The notes under the pieces: model-generated
Databases searched by the model: none
Told to the model about the DNA's origin: nothing
Seen by the model: only the letters and a program-made list of their open reading frames with translations
Position numbers and translations under genes: made by a program
In this document: in pieces, positions 50,956 to 59,538 of the stretch
Position numbering within the stretch: the first letter of the stretch is position 1
Layout: each line of letters starts with the position of its first letter
Assembly: GCA_040880585.1 (NCBI GenBank)
Contig: JBBDID010000026.1
Coordinates: forward strand, 62,001-126,000
Reading direction: 5' to 3'
Length of the DNA stretch: 64,000 bases
DNA from: Paracrocinitomix sp040880585
GTDB lineage: Bacteria; Bacteroidota; Bacteroidia; Flavobacteriales_D; Crocinitomicaceae

Positions 50956-51420
50956 ATGAAAATTTTAATGGTTTGTTTAGGGAATATCTGCCGATCACCA
51001 ATGGCAGAAGGTGTTTTGAGAAAAAAATTAACTGAGCAGGGATATGGTCACGTAACAACAGATTCAGCCGGAACCTCTGCTTATCACATAGGAGAAGCAC
51101 CGGATCAACGTATGCGGATGACCGCAAAAGCGAAAGGAGTGAGCATAGATGACTTGTGCGCAAGACAATTTGTTGCAGCTGATTTCGATAAATTTGATCT
51201 GATTTATGTAATGGATGCATCTAATTATAAAAATGTTATCGCATTAGCACAGTCAGAAGAGGATAAAGCAAAGGTAAAACTGATCTTAAATGAAATAAAC
51301 CCTGAAACCAATCAGGCAGTTCCGGATCCTTATTTTGGAGGAGATGAAGGGTTTGAGCATGTATTTGAACTCTTAGATAAGGCGACAGACGTAATTATAG
51401 ATAAATATGTCAAAAGGTAA
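50956..51420 (+). CDS. Low-molecular-weight protein-tyrosine phosphatase
   Basis: A 154-aa cytoplasmic phosphatase. The P-loop CLGNICRSP (Cys7, Arg13) and the general acid DPYFGG (around Asp118-119) identify it. It acts on phosphotyrosine proteins or small phosphoesters. It overlaps the next gene by 14 bp, so the two are co-transcribed. Confidence 0.92.
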   Translation: MKILMVCLGNICRSPMAEGVLRKKLTEQGYGHVTTDSAGTSAYHIGEAPDQRMRMTAKAKGVSIDDLCARQFVAADFDKFDLIYVMDASNYKNVIALAQSEEDKAKVKLILNEINPETNQAVPDPYFGGDEGFEHVFELLDKATDVIIDKYVKR

Positions 51421-52114
51421 GCTCTATATCATCCCCATTCATATTAGTGAAACAGCTTTTGACCGGGTGCTTCCTGCATACAATACAGAAAAGATCAAAA
51501 AAATGCGGGTTTTCGCAGTTGAAAACGTAAAAACAGCCAGACGTTTTCTCCGAAAGATGGATAAGGATTTTCCTATTGATGACACTACTTTTTATCAGCA
51601 GGACAAGCATGATGATTATGCTTTTCACCACGAAATTATCGAACAACTTAAAGCAGGAAATGATGTGGGATTGATGTCTGAATCGGGATATCCCGCCATT
51701 GCAGATCCGGGGAATCGAATTGTGGCAACTGCCCAGGAGAATGGAATAGAGGTAGTGCCTTTGGTTGGACCATCTTCATTACTTATGGCATTGGCAGCAA
51801 GTGGATTAAACGGACAAGGCTTCGCGTTTAACGGTTATCTGCCCATTAAAGAGCCGGAGAGAAGTAGACAGATCCAATTGATGAGTGATATAGTTGTAAA
51901 AACAACCTACAGCCAACTATTTATAGAAACGCCGTACCGTAACAAAACCATTTTTGAAGATTTTCTAAAACATTGCCCTGAAGGAATGAAATTATGCGTT
52001 GCTTTTGATGTTACGGGTGAAAAAGAATCCATCCAAACAAAAACACTTGGTGACTGGAAAAAAGCACCTTTTAAGTTTGATAAAACACCTTGTGTGTTTA
52101 TCTTGGGGAAATAA
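51407..52114 (+). CDS. Tetrapyrrole-methylase-fold SAM methyltransferase (RsmI-like)
   Basis: A 235-aa methyltransferase of the RsmI/CbiF fold. MSESGYPAIADPGNRIVATA and the downstream VVPLVGPSSLLMALAASGL are the conserved SAM-binding motifs. RsmI methylates 16S rRNA C1402, but this is a short divergent member. It overlaps LMW-PTP by 14 bp. Confidence 0.82.
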   Translation: MSKGKLYIIPIHISETAFDRVLPAYNTEKIKKMRVFAVENVKTARRFLRKMDKDFPIDDTTFYQQDKHDDYAFHHEIIEQLKAGNDVGLMSESGYPAIADPGNRIVATAQENGIEVVPLVGPSSLLMALAASGLNGQGFAFNGYLPIKEPERSRQIQLMSDIVVKTTYSQLFIETPYRNKTIFEDFLKHCPEGMKLCVAFDVTGEKESIQTKTLGDWKKAPFKFDKTPCVFILGK

Positions 52115-52126
52115 TTAAGATAAAAT

Positions 52127-52594
52127 ATGAAGGACTTAAATACAGAGTTGGAGCTCTTTAAAAAAACCAGAGAGAATATATTAAGACTTGTTGAAACATT
52201 AAGTTTGGATCAAATCAATAAAATTCCAGATGGATTCACAGGAAATATTGCCTGGCACCTGGGGCATATGCTAGTTACTCATAAGGGTTTGGTGTATCAG
52301 TTAAATAGTGTAGCGGGCAATCTTGACCAAGAATTTGTGCAGAAATATAAAAAGGACAGTAAACCTGAACAACCAATTAATCAAGGTGAACTGGACTATA
52401 TTAAGAAAGAACTTAAGTCTCAGGTGAAAGAATTAGAGGAAGACGTTAATTCTGGTGATGTCTTTGGCAAAAATATACCTTATAAAACAGCTTATAATTA
52501 TGAAATCACAAATTTGGAAGATGCTGTAAAGTTTAACAATATCCACCAGGCCATGCACGTAGGCTATATTCTGGCATTGAAGAATCTAGTTTAA
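52127..52594 (+). CDS. DinB-family protein
   Basis: A 155-aa four-helix protein; DinB-type metal histidines are seen in IAWHLGHMLVTHKG (His44, His47) and NNIHQAMHVGYI near the C-terminus. DinB proteins are thiol- or metal-dependent transferases of varied role. 12 bp after the methyltransferase stop. Its stop overlaps the convergent lipoprotein by 4 bp. Confidence 0.78.
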   Translation: MKDLNTELELFKKTRENILRLVETLSLDQINKIPDGFTGNIAWHLGHMLVTHKGLVYQLNSVAGNLDQEFVQKYKKDSKPEQPINQGELDYIKKELKSQVKELEEDVNSGDVFGKNIPYKTAYNYEITNLEDAVKFNNIHQAMHVGYILALKNLV

Positions 52595-52917
52595 TTCTTT
52601 GTTTCAAAGCCGTAATAGAATAACCAACTCATCTGCGATCGGTCTACCTGTACCTCATAGGTCTTTCCTGTTAAGCACCAGCAATTTTCACAATTGTTAT
52701 TGCGAACACCTTTAATTCTTATTTTCAAAGGGATGATGCCATCTGCCCTTAAAGTTGCCTCAAGATTTTTTCGGCTGCGATAATCTGTGTTTGCTACCCA
52801 GGGCGGCTTACAAAAGGTCTCATCTAATTTCATCCATACAGGATCTACCGTTTTGTTACAACTTTCCAAAAAAGATAAGGCTGCCAAAAGCATGATCATA
52901 AGACTAATTTTTTTCAT
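52591..52917 (-). CDS. Small cysteine-rich lipoprotein
   Basis: A 108-aa product with MKKISLMIMLLAALSFLESC (lipobox Cys20). The mature part contains a cluster RIKGVRNNNCENCWCLTGKT with CxxCxC, and an earlier Cys (ETFCKPPWV), which may bind metal or form disulfides. Function unknown. Convergent with DinB, divergent from icmF. Confidence 0.65.
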   Translation of the reverse strand: MKKISLMIMLLAALSFLESCNKTVDPVWMKLDETFCKPPWVANTDYRSRKNLEATLRADGIIPLKIRIKGVRNNNCENCWCLTGKTYEVQVDRSQMSWLFYYGFETKN

Positions 52918-52970
52918 ATCAGTGGGAGTGAATTACAAGACGATTCTCCCAAAAATGATGCCAAATTGAC

Positions 52971-52978
52971 TATATTTG
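52971..52978 (+). promoter_or_regulatory. Candidate -7 box for icmF
   Basis: TATATTTG fits TAnnTTTG and lies 36 nt before the icmF ATG. No -33 box at the usual spacing. Confidence 0.4.
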
Positions 52979-53014
52979 TGCAATTGAAAAAATCTGTAAT
53001 TATCGAATCGGTAC

Positions 53015-56000
53015 ATGGAAAAAACAGCTCCTTATACACCCAAAAATAAAGTAAGAATTGTAACTGCTGCCTCTCTTTTTGACGGGCATGATGCAGCCAT
53101 CAATATCATGCGAAGGATTATTCAGTCAACCGGCTGTGAAGTGATTCACCTGGGGCATGACAGAAGTGTAGAAGAAGTAGTGGATTGTGCGATACAAGAA
53201 GATGCGCAGGCTATTGCCATGACTTCTTATCAGGGGGGGCATACAGAATACCTCAAATACATGCATGATCTCTTACAGGAAAAAGGGGCAGGACATATCA
53301 AAATATTTGCCGGTGGTGGCGGTACCATTTTACCGGATGAAATCAAAGAATTACAAGATTACGGGATCACAAGGATCTATCATCCGGATGACGGACGTGA
53401 AATGGGCTTACAAGGAATGATCAATGATTTGGTAGAGAAAAGTGATTATCCAACCGGAGATCAACTCAACGGAGAAGTAGAAAAACTAACACAGCAAAAC
53501 CCCGTGGATATTGCCCGTTTAATTTCTGCTGCAGAAAATTTCCCTGATAAAAGTAAAGATGAATTGGCTAAAGTGCATGAGTTGGCAGCAAAATCTCATA
53601 CCCCTATCCTTGGAATAACAGGTACAGGAGGTGCAGGAAAGTCTTCTTTGGTAGATGAATTGGTGCGCCGTTTTCTCATTGATTTTCCCGAGAAGAAAAT
53701 TGCTATTGTTTCAGTTGATCCCTCTAAAAGAAAAACAGGAGGAGCTTTGTTGGGGGATAGAATTCGCATGAACTCCATTAACAACAAACGGGTGTATATG
53801 CGTTCTTTGGCAACCCGCCAATCAAATTTAGCACTGTCAAAACATGTTTCTGAAGCACTGGAAATACTCAAAGCAGCCCATTTTGACCTGATTATTTTAG
53901 AAACTTCTGGAATCGGACAATCAGATACTGAAATACTGGATCACTCGGACACTTCATTGTACGTAATGACACCTGAATTTGGTGCCGCTACGCAGTTAGA
54001 AAAAATCGACATGCTTGATTTTGCAGATCTGGTAGCCTTAAATAAATTTGACAAAAGAGGAGCCCTGGATGCTATTCGTGATGTGAAAAAGCAGTATAAA
54101 CGCAATCATCAGTTGTGGGATATTTCAGATGATGAAATTCCTGTCTATGGAACAATCGCCTCACAATTCAATGACCCCGGAATGAATACGATTTATAAGG
54201 CCGTGATGGATAAATTAGTAGAAAAAACCGGTGCTGATTTGAAGTCCACTTTTGAAATTACGGATGAAATGTCTGAGAAGATCTTTGTGATTCCACCGGC
54301 AAGAACCCGTTATTTATCTGAAATAGCTGAAAACAATCGCGCCTATGACAAATGGGTAGATGAACAGGTAGAGGTGGCAGATAAACTCTACGGCTTGCAA
54401 AAATCTATAGAAACATTAAAAGTTTCAGAGATTGAAGATAAAGACCGAATCATAAAAGGGCTACAAGAATCATTTGAAAAGGTAAAACTCAATTTAGATC
54501 CCAAAAACTGGCTGATTTTAGAAAAATGGGAAGATAAAATTGCCCGATACAAAGCACCGGAATATAAATTTCAGGTGCGGAACAAGGAATTATCGATCAA
54601 AACACATACTGAATCCCTGTCTCATTTACAGATCCCCAAAGTGGCTTTACCCAAATACAAAGGATGGGGTGATGTGTTGAGGTGGTCATTACAAGAAAAT
54701 GTTCCGGGAGAATTCCCTTACACAGCCGGTCTTTTTCCTTTTAAAAGAGAAGGAGAAGACCCAACCAGAATGTTTGCCGGTGAAGGTGGACCGGAAAGAA
54801 CCAACCACCGTTTTCATTATGTGAGTTTAGGTATGCCTGCCAAGCGATTATCTACCGCTTTTGATTCAGTCACCTTATACGGAAATGATCCCGATTTAAG
54901 GCCTGATATTTATGGGAAAATCGGAAATTCAGGGGTATCGATCTGCTGTTTGGATGATGCTAAAAAGCTCTATTCAGGTTTTAGGCTAACTGATCCTAAA
55001 ACTTCAGTATCCATGACCATTAACGGACCTGCGCCTATGTTATTGGGATTTTTCATGAATGCTGCCATAGATCAGGAATGTGAGATTTATATTCGTAAAA
55101 ATGGCCTGGAAAAAGAAGTGGAAAAACAATACAAAGCGATCTACGATAAAAACAATCGCCTGCGCCCGACCTATCAAGGTGATCTACCGGAAGGAAATGA
55201 TGGCTTGGGATTATTACTTTTAGGCTTAACCGGAGATCAGGTATTGCCAAAAGAGGTGTACGAAAAAATTAAAGCCGATACTTTAACTAAAGTAAGAGGA
55301 ACCGTACAAGCAGATATCCTTAAAGAAGATCAGGCACAAAACACCTGCATATTCTCAACGGAGTTCGCTTTGCGATTGATGGGAGACGTGCAGGAATATT
55401 TTATCAATCACGGCGTACGAAATTTTTACTCGGTTTCCATTTCAGGCTACCACATAGCAGAGGCAGGTGCAAATCCCATTTCTCAATTGGCATTTACATT
55501 GGCAAACGGCTTCACCTATGTTGAGTATTATCTTTCCAGAGGAATGGATATTGATAAGTTCGGCCCCAATTTATCCTTCTTTTTCTCCAATGGAATCGAC
55601 CCTGAATATGCGGTAATTGGACGTGTTGCCAGAAGAATATGGTCAAAAGCTCTGGCGAAAAAATACGGAGCAAATGATCGTGCGCAAATGTTGAAATACC
55701 ACATTCAAACTTCAGGAAGATCACTCCACGCACAAGAAATTGATTTTAATGATATCCGAACCACCCTGCAAGCTTTGTATGCGATATATGATAACTGTAA
55801 TTCATTACATACAAATGCTTATGATGAAGCCATTACTACGCCTACAGAAGAATCTGTGCGACGAGCAATGGCCATACAATTGATCATCAATCATGAGTTG
55901 GGCTTGGCAAAAAACGAAAACCCCACACAAGGAGCTTTTATCATTGAAGAATTGACAGAGCTGGTAGAGCAAGCTGTGTTGATGGAATTTGACCGTATTA

Positions 56001-56395
56001 CAGAAAGGGGAGGCGTTTTGGGTGCTATGGAAACCATGTATCAACGCTCTAAAATCCAGGAAGAATCATTGTATTATGAAACACTGAAGCACAATGGAGA
56101 GTTCCCGATTATAGGTGTCAATACTTTTTTGAGTTCAAAAGGATCTCCAACTTTAATTCCCGCTGAAGTGATTCGCGCCACAGAAGAAGAAAAGAAATAT
56201 CAGATAGAAATGTTGAAAAATCTTCACAAAACTTACGAGGACAGCATTGATAAAACATTATCTAACATTCAGCAGGCAGCGATTCAAAATCAGAATATTT
56301 TTAGTGAGTTAATGGAAGCAACCAAGGTTTGTTCATTAGGACAAATCACAAACGCCTTGTTTGAAGTGGGAGGGCAATATCGTAGGAACATGTAA
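53015..56395 (+). CDS. icmF: Fused B12-dependent acyl-CoA mutase, IcmF (isobutyryl-CoA mutase)
   Basis: A 1126-aa fusion. Residues 1-140: B12-binding domain, with the cobalt-ligand motif DGHDAA (23-28; His25; the usual final Gly is Ala). Residues ~195-430: MeaB-type GTPase chaperone with P-loop GTGGAGKS (203-210). Residues ~560-1126: mutase TIM barrel, with FPFKREGEDPTRMFAGEGGP from 574. The IcmF form has Phe where methylmalonyl-CoA mutase has Tyr, pointing to isobutyryl-CoA/butyryl-CoA exchange. It feeds branched-chain degradation. No partner genes nearby. Confidence 0.93.
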   Translation: MEKTAPYTPKNKVRIVTAASLFDGHDAAINIMRRIIQSTGCEVIHLGHDRSVEEVVDCAIQEDAQAIAMTSYQGGHTEYLKYMHDLLQEKGAGHIKIFAGGGGTILPDEIKELQDYGITRIYHPDDGREMGLQGMINDLVEKSDYPTGDQLNGEVEKLTQQNPVDIARLISAAENFPDKSKDELAKVHELAAKSHTPILGITGTGGAGKSSLVDELVRRFLIDFPEKKIAIVSVDPSKRKTGGALLGDRIRMNSINNKRVYMRSLATRQSNLALSKHVSEALEILKAAHFDLIILETSGIGQSDTEILDHSDTSLYVMTPEFGAATQLEKIDMLDFADLVALNKFDKRGALDAIRDVKKQYKRNHQLWDISDDEIPVYGTIASQFNDPGMNTIYKAVMDKLVEKTGADLKSTFEITDEMSEKIFVIPPARTRYLSEIAENNRAYDKWVDEQVEVADKLYGLQKSIETLKVSEIEDKDRIIKGLQESFEKVKLNLDPKNWLILEKWEDKIARYKAPEYKFQVRNKELSIKTHTESLSHLQIPKVALPKYKGWGDVLRWSLQENVPGEFPYTAGLFPFKREGEDPTRMFAGEGGPERTNHRFHYVSLGMPAKRLSTAFDSVTLYGNDPDLRPDIYGKIGNSGVSICCLDDAKKLYSGFRLTDPKTSVSMTINGPAPMLLGFFMNAAIDQECEIYIRKNGLEKEVEKQYKAIYDKNNRLRPTYQGDLPEGNDGLGLLLLGLTGDQVLPKEVYEKIKADTLTKVRGTVQADILKEDQAQNTCIFSTEFALRLMGDVQEYFINHGVRNFYSVSISGYHIAEAGANPISQLAFTLANGFTYVEYYLSRGMDIDKFGPNLSFFFSNGIDPEYAVIGRVARRIWSKALAKKYGANDRAQMLKYHIQTSGRSLHAQEIDFNDIRTTLQALYAIYDNCNSLHTNAYDEAITTPTEESVRRAMAIQLIINHELGLAKNENPTQGAFIIEELTELVEQAVLMEFDRITERGGVLGAMETMYQRSKIQEESLYYETLKHNGEFPIIGVNTFLSSKGSPTLIPAEVIRATEEEKKYQIEMLKNLHKTYEDSIDKTLSNIQQAAIQNQNIFSELMEATKVCSLGQITNALFEVGGQYRRNM

Positions 56396-56438
56396 AATTG
56401 TATTCGGGCGTTGTCAAGCAAGCGTTTAAAGAATAGAA

Positions 56439-58589
56439 ATGGGAAGATATCGGTGTTTTTTTGTGTTTTTGTTTTTATTGCTGCTGAAAACTTCACCGGC
56501 TCAGGATGCGGTACAGGATAAAATCCAATATTATCTGGATCAATTTTCTGAATACGAATACGAAGATGTTTTAAAAGCAAAGTCGTATCTGGATTCAGCT
56601 GAAAACTTGATGGATAAAACTGTTGATCAGGAATTGCACGGAAAGTTTAACCTCTATAAAGGGTGGTATTATCAAGATATCTCTGAATTTGACAAAAGTC
56701 GACATTTTTTTTACCGTTCATTGGATAATTATTTAGAAGCCGGAAATTACAATGACGTAGCAGATGTTTACGGAAACTTAGGGAATGCGTATCTGGATAT
56801 TAATGATTTGAAAACCTCTTTAGGTTACCAGCTGAAATCCCTACAAATCAATGAATCGATTCTTTTACTTTCAGAGAATGAAGTGCAGAGAGATAAAGCA
56901 GAAAGAGGCAGGGCTTATGCCTGGAGTAATATTGCAGGAATTTATCGAACATTGGGAGAGTATGAAAAAGCATTGGAGTATGAGCAGCTTGGATTTGCTT
57001 ATGAAAAAGAGAAGGGAGATCCTGTAGGAATGGGGATTTCATGTATTGGTTTGGGAAGTATCTTTCGGCACATGGACAATTTGGATTCAGCACTGCATTA
57101 CACCGCTCAAGCCCGGCAACTTTTTACAGAACACAATTATTCAAACGGATTGACGCACAGCAATATCAACATGTTCAACTTATACCAGGAAAAAGGCGAA
57201 CTGCGGATGGAATATCTGCGGGATGCGTATAAATCGGCTTTGAAAGCAGAAGATAAGTTTGCACAAGCTTCGGTACTTTCTGTAATGTTGGAAAGTGATT
57301 ATACATTCTCTGAAGATTCTCTTTTATCGATTATCCATGAAATGAAACAATTGGTGAATGACTATGGATTTGAAACGTCTTTTGTTGCTTTTCGAAAAAG
57401 GGAGGCCGCTTATTTTGCAAACAATAAATCCTACAAAAAAGCCTATGAAACTATTCTGGAGTATATAGATCATTATGAAGAAAAACGGGCGTCAGAGAAA
57501 GATGTAGATTTTGAAAGTGCAGAATTACGATATAAATTTCAACAAAAATCCCTTCAGGATAGCTTAGGATTTCAGAAAACCCTGAATTTGCAAAAAATTG
57601 ATAAAGAGAAACGTATTCAACGACAGCGATTGGTCATTGTACTCTCGTCGGGAGGGCTTGTCGTTTTCGCTGTTTTCGCCATTTTCTTCTACCGGGCATT
57701 TAGGGTGAAGAAAAAAACCAATACAAAGCTGAGTGAAAAAAATAGAATGATTGAAGAGCAAAAAGAGTTGGTTGAAACTAAAAATAAAGAGATTACGGAT
57801 TCTATCACCTATGCGAAGCGATTACAAAATGCCATTTTACCTGCTGAACATTTAATTGATCAGGCTTTTGCTTCTTCCTTTATTTTTTATCGTCCCAAAG
57901 ATGTAGTAAGTGGAGATTTCTACTGGTATGAAGAAAATGAGGAGTTTCATTATCTGGCAGTAGCAGATTGTACGGGACATGGTGTTCCCGGAGCTATGGT
58001 GAGTGTTGTCTGTAGCAATTCGCTGAACCGATCTGTGAATGAGTTTAAGCTAAAACAACCGTCGGATATACTCAATAAAACCCGGGAATTGGTTGTTGAT
58101 ACTTTTACGAAAAGCGGTGAGAATGTAAAAGATGGGATGGATATCGCCCTGTGTGCATTTGATAAAAAAGCGAATCGGCTATTTTTTGCGGGAGCCAATA
58201 ATCCTTTTTGGATCATCCGGGATAAAAAATACCTGCAACAAACTAAACATGAGGAATGCTTTTCACTTCCGGCTGTTGATCAATTTTTGATAGAGATTAA
58301 AGGAGATAAACAACCCATAGGATTATATACCGATATGCATGAATTTGTCCAACATCAAGTGGATGTATACCAAGGCGATATCGTCTATTTATTTACAGAC
58401 GGATATGCCGATCAATTTGGGGGAGATAAAGGGAAAAAGTTGAAGTATAAACCCCTAAAAGAACTGATCTTGCAAAAATCGAAGATGCCGCTTAAGATTC
58501 AATCTACAGAATTGGAAACCTTTTTCTTCGAATGGATGGCTGACTTTGATCAGGTGGATGACGTATGTGTCATAGGGGTAAAGCTATAA
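56439..58589 (+). CDS. TPR sensor - SpoIIE-type phosphatase, membrane-anchored
   Basis: A 716-aa protein. Signal peptide or membrane start (MGRYRCFFVFLFLLLLKTSP), TPR-like repeats in the periplasmic half (residues ~60-350; VADVYGNLGNAYLDINDLKT, YALEYEQLG-like), one transmembrane helix (~395-420), a coiled coil, then a PPM/SpoIIE phosphatase domain with Asp493 (SGDFYW) and Asp510 (ADCTGHG). SpoIIE-family phosphatases remove phosphate from anti-anti-sigma proteins or other targets. It is a paralogue of the Cache protein at 61991. Confidence 0.87.
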   Translation: MGRYRCFFVFLFLLLLKTSPAQDAVQDKIQYYLDQFSEYEYEDVLKAKSYLDSAENLMDKTVDQELHGKFNLYKGWYYQDISEFDKSRHFFYRSLDNYLEAGNYNDVADVYGNLGNAYLDINDLKTSLGYQLKSLQINESILLLSENEVQRDKAERGRAYAWSNIAGIYRTLGEYEKALEYEQLGFAYEKEKGDPVGMGISCIGLGSIFRHMDNLDSALHYTAQARQLFTEHNYSNGLTHSNINMFNLYQEKGELRMEYLRDAYKSALKAEDKFAQASVLSVMLESDYTFSEDSLLSIIHEMKQLVNDYGFETSFVAFRKREAAYFANNKSYKKAYETILEYIDHYEEKRASEKDVDFESAELRYKFQQKSLQDSLGFQKTLNLQKIDKEKRIQRQRLVIVLSSGGLVVFAVFAIFFYRAFRVKKKTNTKLSEKNRMIEEQKELVETKNKEITDSITYAKRLQNAILPAEHLIDQAFASSFIFYRPKDVVSGDFYWYEENEEFHYLAVADCTGHGVPGAMVSVVCSNSLNRSVNEFKLKQPSDILNKTRELVVDTFTKSGENVKDGMDIALCAFDKKANRLFFAGANNPFWIIRDKKYLQQTKHEECFSLPAVDQFLIEIKGDKQPIGLYTDMHEFVQHQVDVYQGDIVYLFTDGYADQFGGDKGKKLKYKPLKELILQKSKMPLKIQSTELETFFFEWMADFDQVDDVCVIGVKL

Positions 58590-58635
58590 ACCGTATCCAT
58601 AATGATATACACGTCATCCTTCTGATTCAAGGCTA

Positions 58636-59289
58636 CTATTTGCCACATTCTTCCAATAATCTCTCAACTTCTTCTTGTCCCCAATTAGGGTGTAGTTCAC
58701 TGGATGGAGTAAAAAGTGTATATTTTTCAAGGGCAGTTTTAAGTATTGCACGTGCATTTTCACAACCTCCACCATAAGCCTCGGGTGTATATAACAGACT
58801 TTGGGCTTCTAGCAAATATACCCGGGGATTGTCAGGACAAAGGGTTTTGGCAGTGCTCATCATTTTAGAAGCTTCCATACCGTATTGCATACCCCGGTTA
58901 GCCGGGTCTACCGTGATCCTTGCACTGGCAATTAAAGATTTCATGCAATTGATCTCGGATTGATCAATCGGATGGGAGGTGCCACATAATGAATCGGCTT
59001 TTGCTAATGATGAAGTAGATTGATCTAATAATTGTTCAATTTGAGCTGAATCAGATTGAGTAAATGCGTCCATGACATAACAATAAGCGGCATAGTAATA
59101 CGGAAGCCAATTGCCTTTTTCCGTCTGACCGATCATTTCAAAATTTGCAGCAAGCGAAAGAGGTGAAATCTCTGCTGACATGCAACTGTCTAATTTGTCT
59201 AACTCAATCATAAGTGAAGAAGCGGTGTCTTGTGCTTTAGTTAATAGAGAAGATCCCATAAAAATAAGCGTAATAATTGTCGTTTTCAT
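58636..59289 (-). CDS. Secreted TPR-like protein, unknown
   Basis: Start chosen at MKTTIITLIFMGSSLLTKAQ (ATG 59287-59289); the longer frame adds 18 residues. The 217-aa product is helical, with TPR-like features (NWLPYYYAAYCYVMDAFTQS; YGGGCENARAILKTALEKYT). Envelope or secreted. The gene is convergent with the SpoIIE gene and divergent from katG. No family recognised beyond TPR-like. Confidence 0.68.
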   Translation of the reverse strand: MKTTIITLIFMGSSLLTKAQDTASSLMIELDKLDSCMSAEISPLSLAANFEMIGQTEKGNWLPYYYAAYCYVMDAFTQSDSAQIEQLLDQSTSSLAKADSLCGTSHPIDQSEINCMKSLIASARITVDPANRGMQYGMEASKMMSTAKTLCPDNPRVYLLEAQSLLYTPEAYGGGCENARAILKTALEKYTLFTPSSELHPNWGQEEVERLLEECGK

Positions 59290-59381
59290 AACTGTTTTTT
59301 TATAATGAAATACAAAAATAAACAAGTTTATTATATAAACCAAAATAAAAGATTATTATTTCGAATAAGTAGAATTATATG

Positions 59382-59394
59382 GTGCATTATGCAC
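59382..59394. promoter_or_regulatory. Palindrome upstream of katG
   Basis: GTGCAT-T-ATGCAC, two 6-bp arms around a 1-nt centre, about 145 bp upstream of the katG ATG and 93 bp upstream of the divergent TPR gene. Candidate operator for a dimeric regulator; identity unknown. Confidence 0.4.
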
Positions 59395-59538
59395 TGTCAT
59401 AAATTGATTATATTTACTAAAATAGCGCGGGGATTGGAGTTTGACAAAGGAAGGGATACGCAAGACGAATTGGATTAGATTAAATCCAACTCAGATCTCA
59501 GTTTACTTAAATCTAATTACCTGAAAAAATAAAAAATC

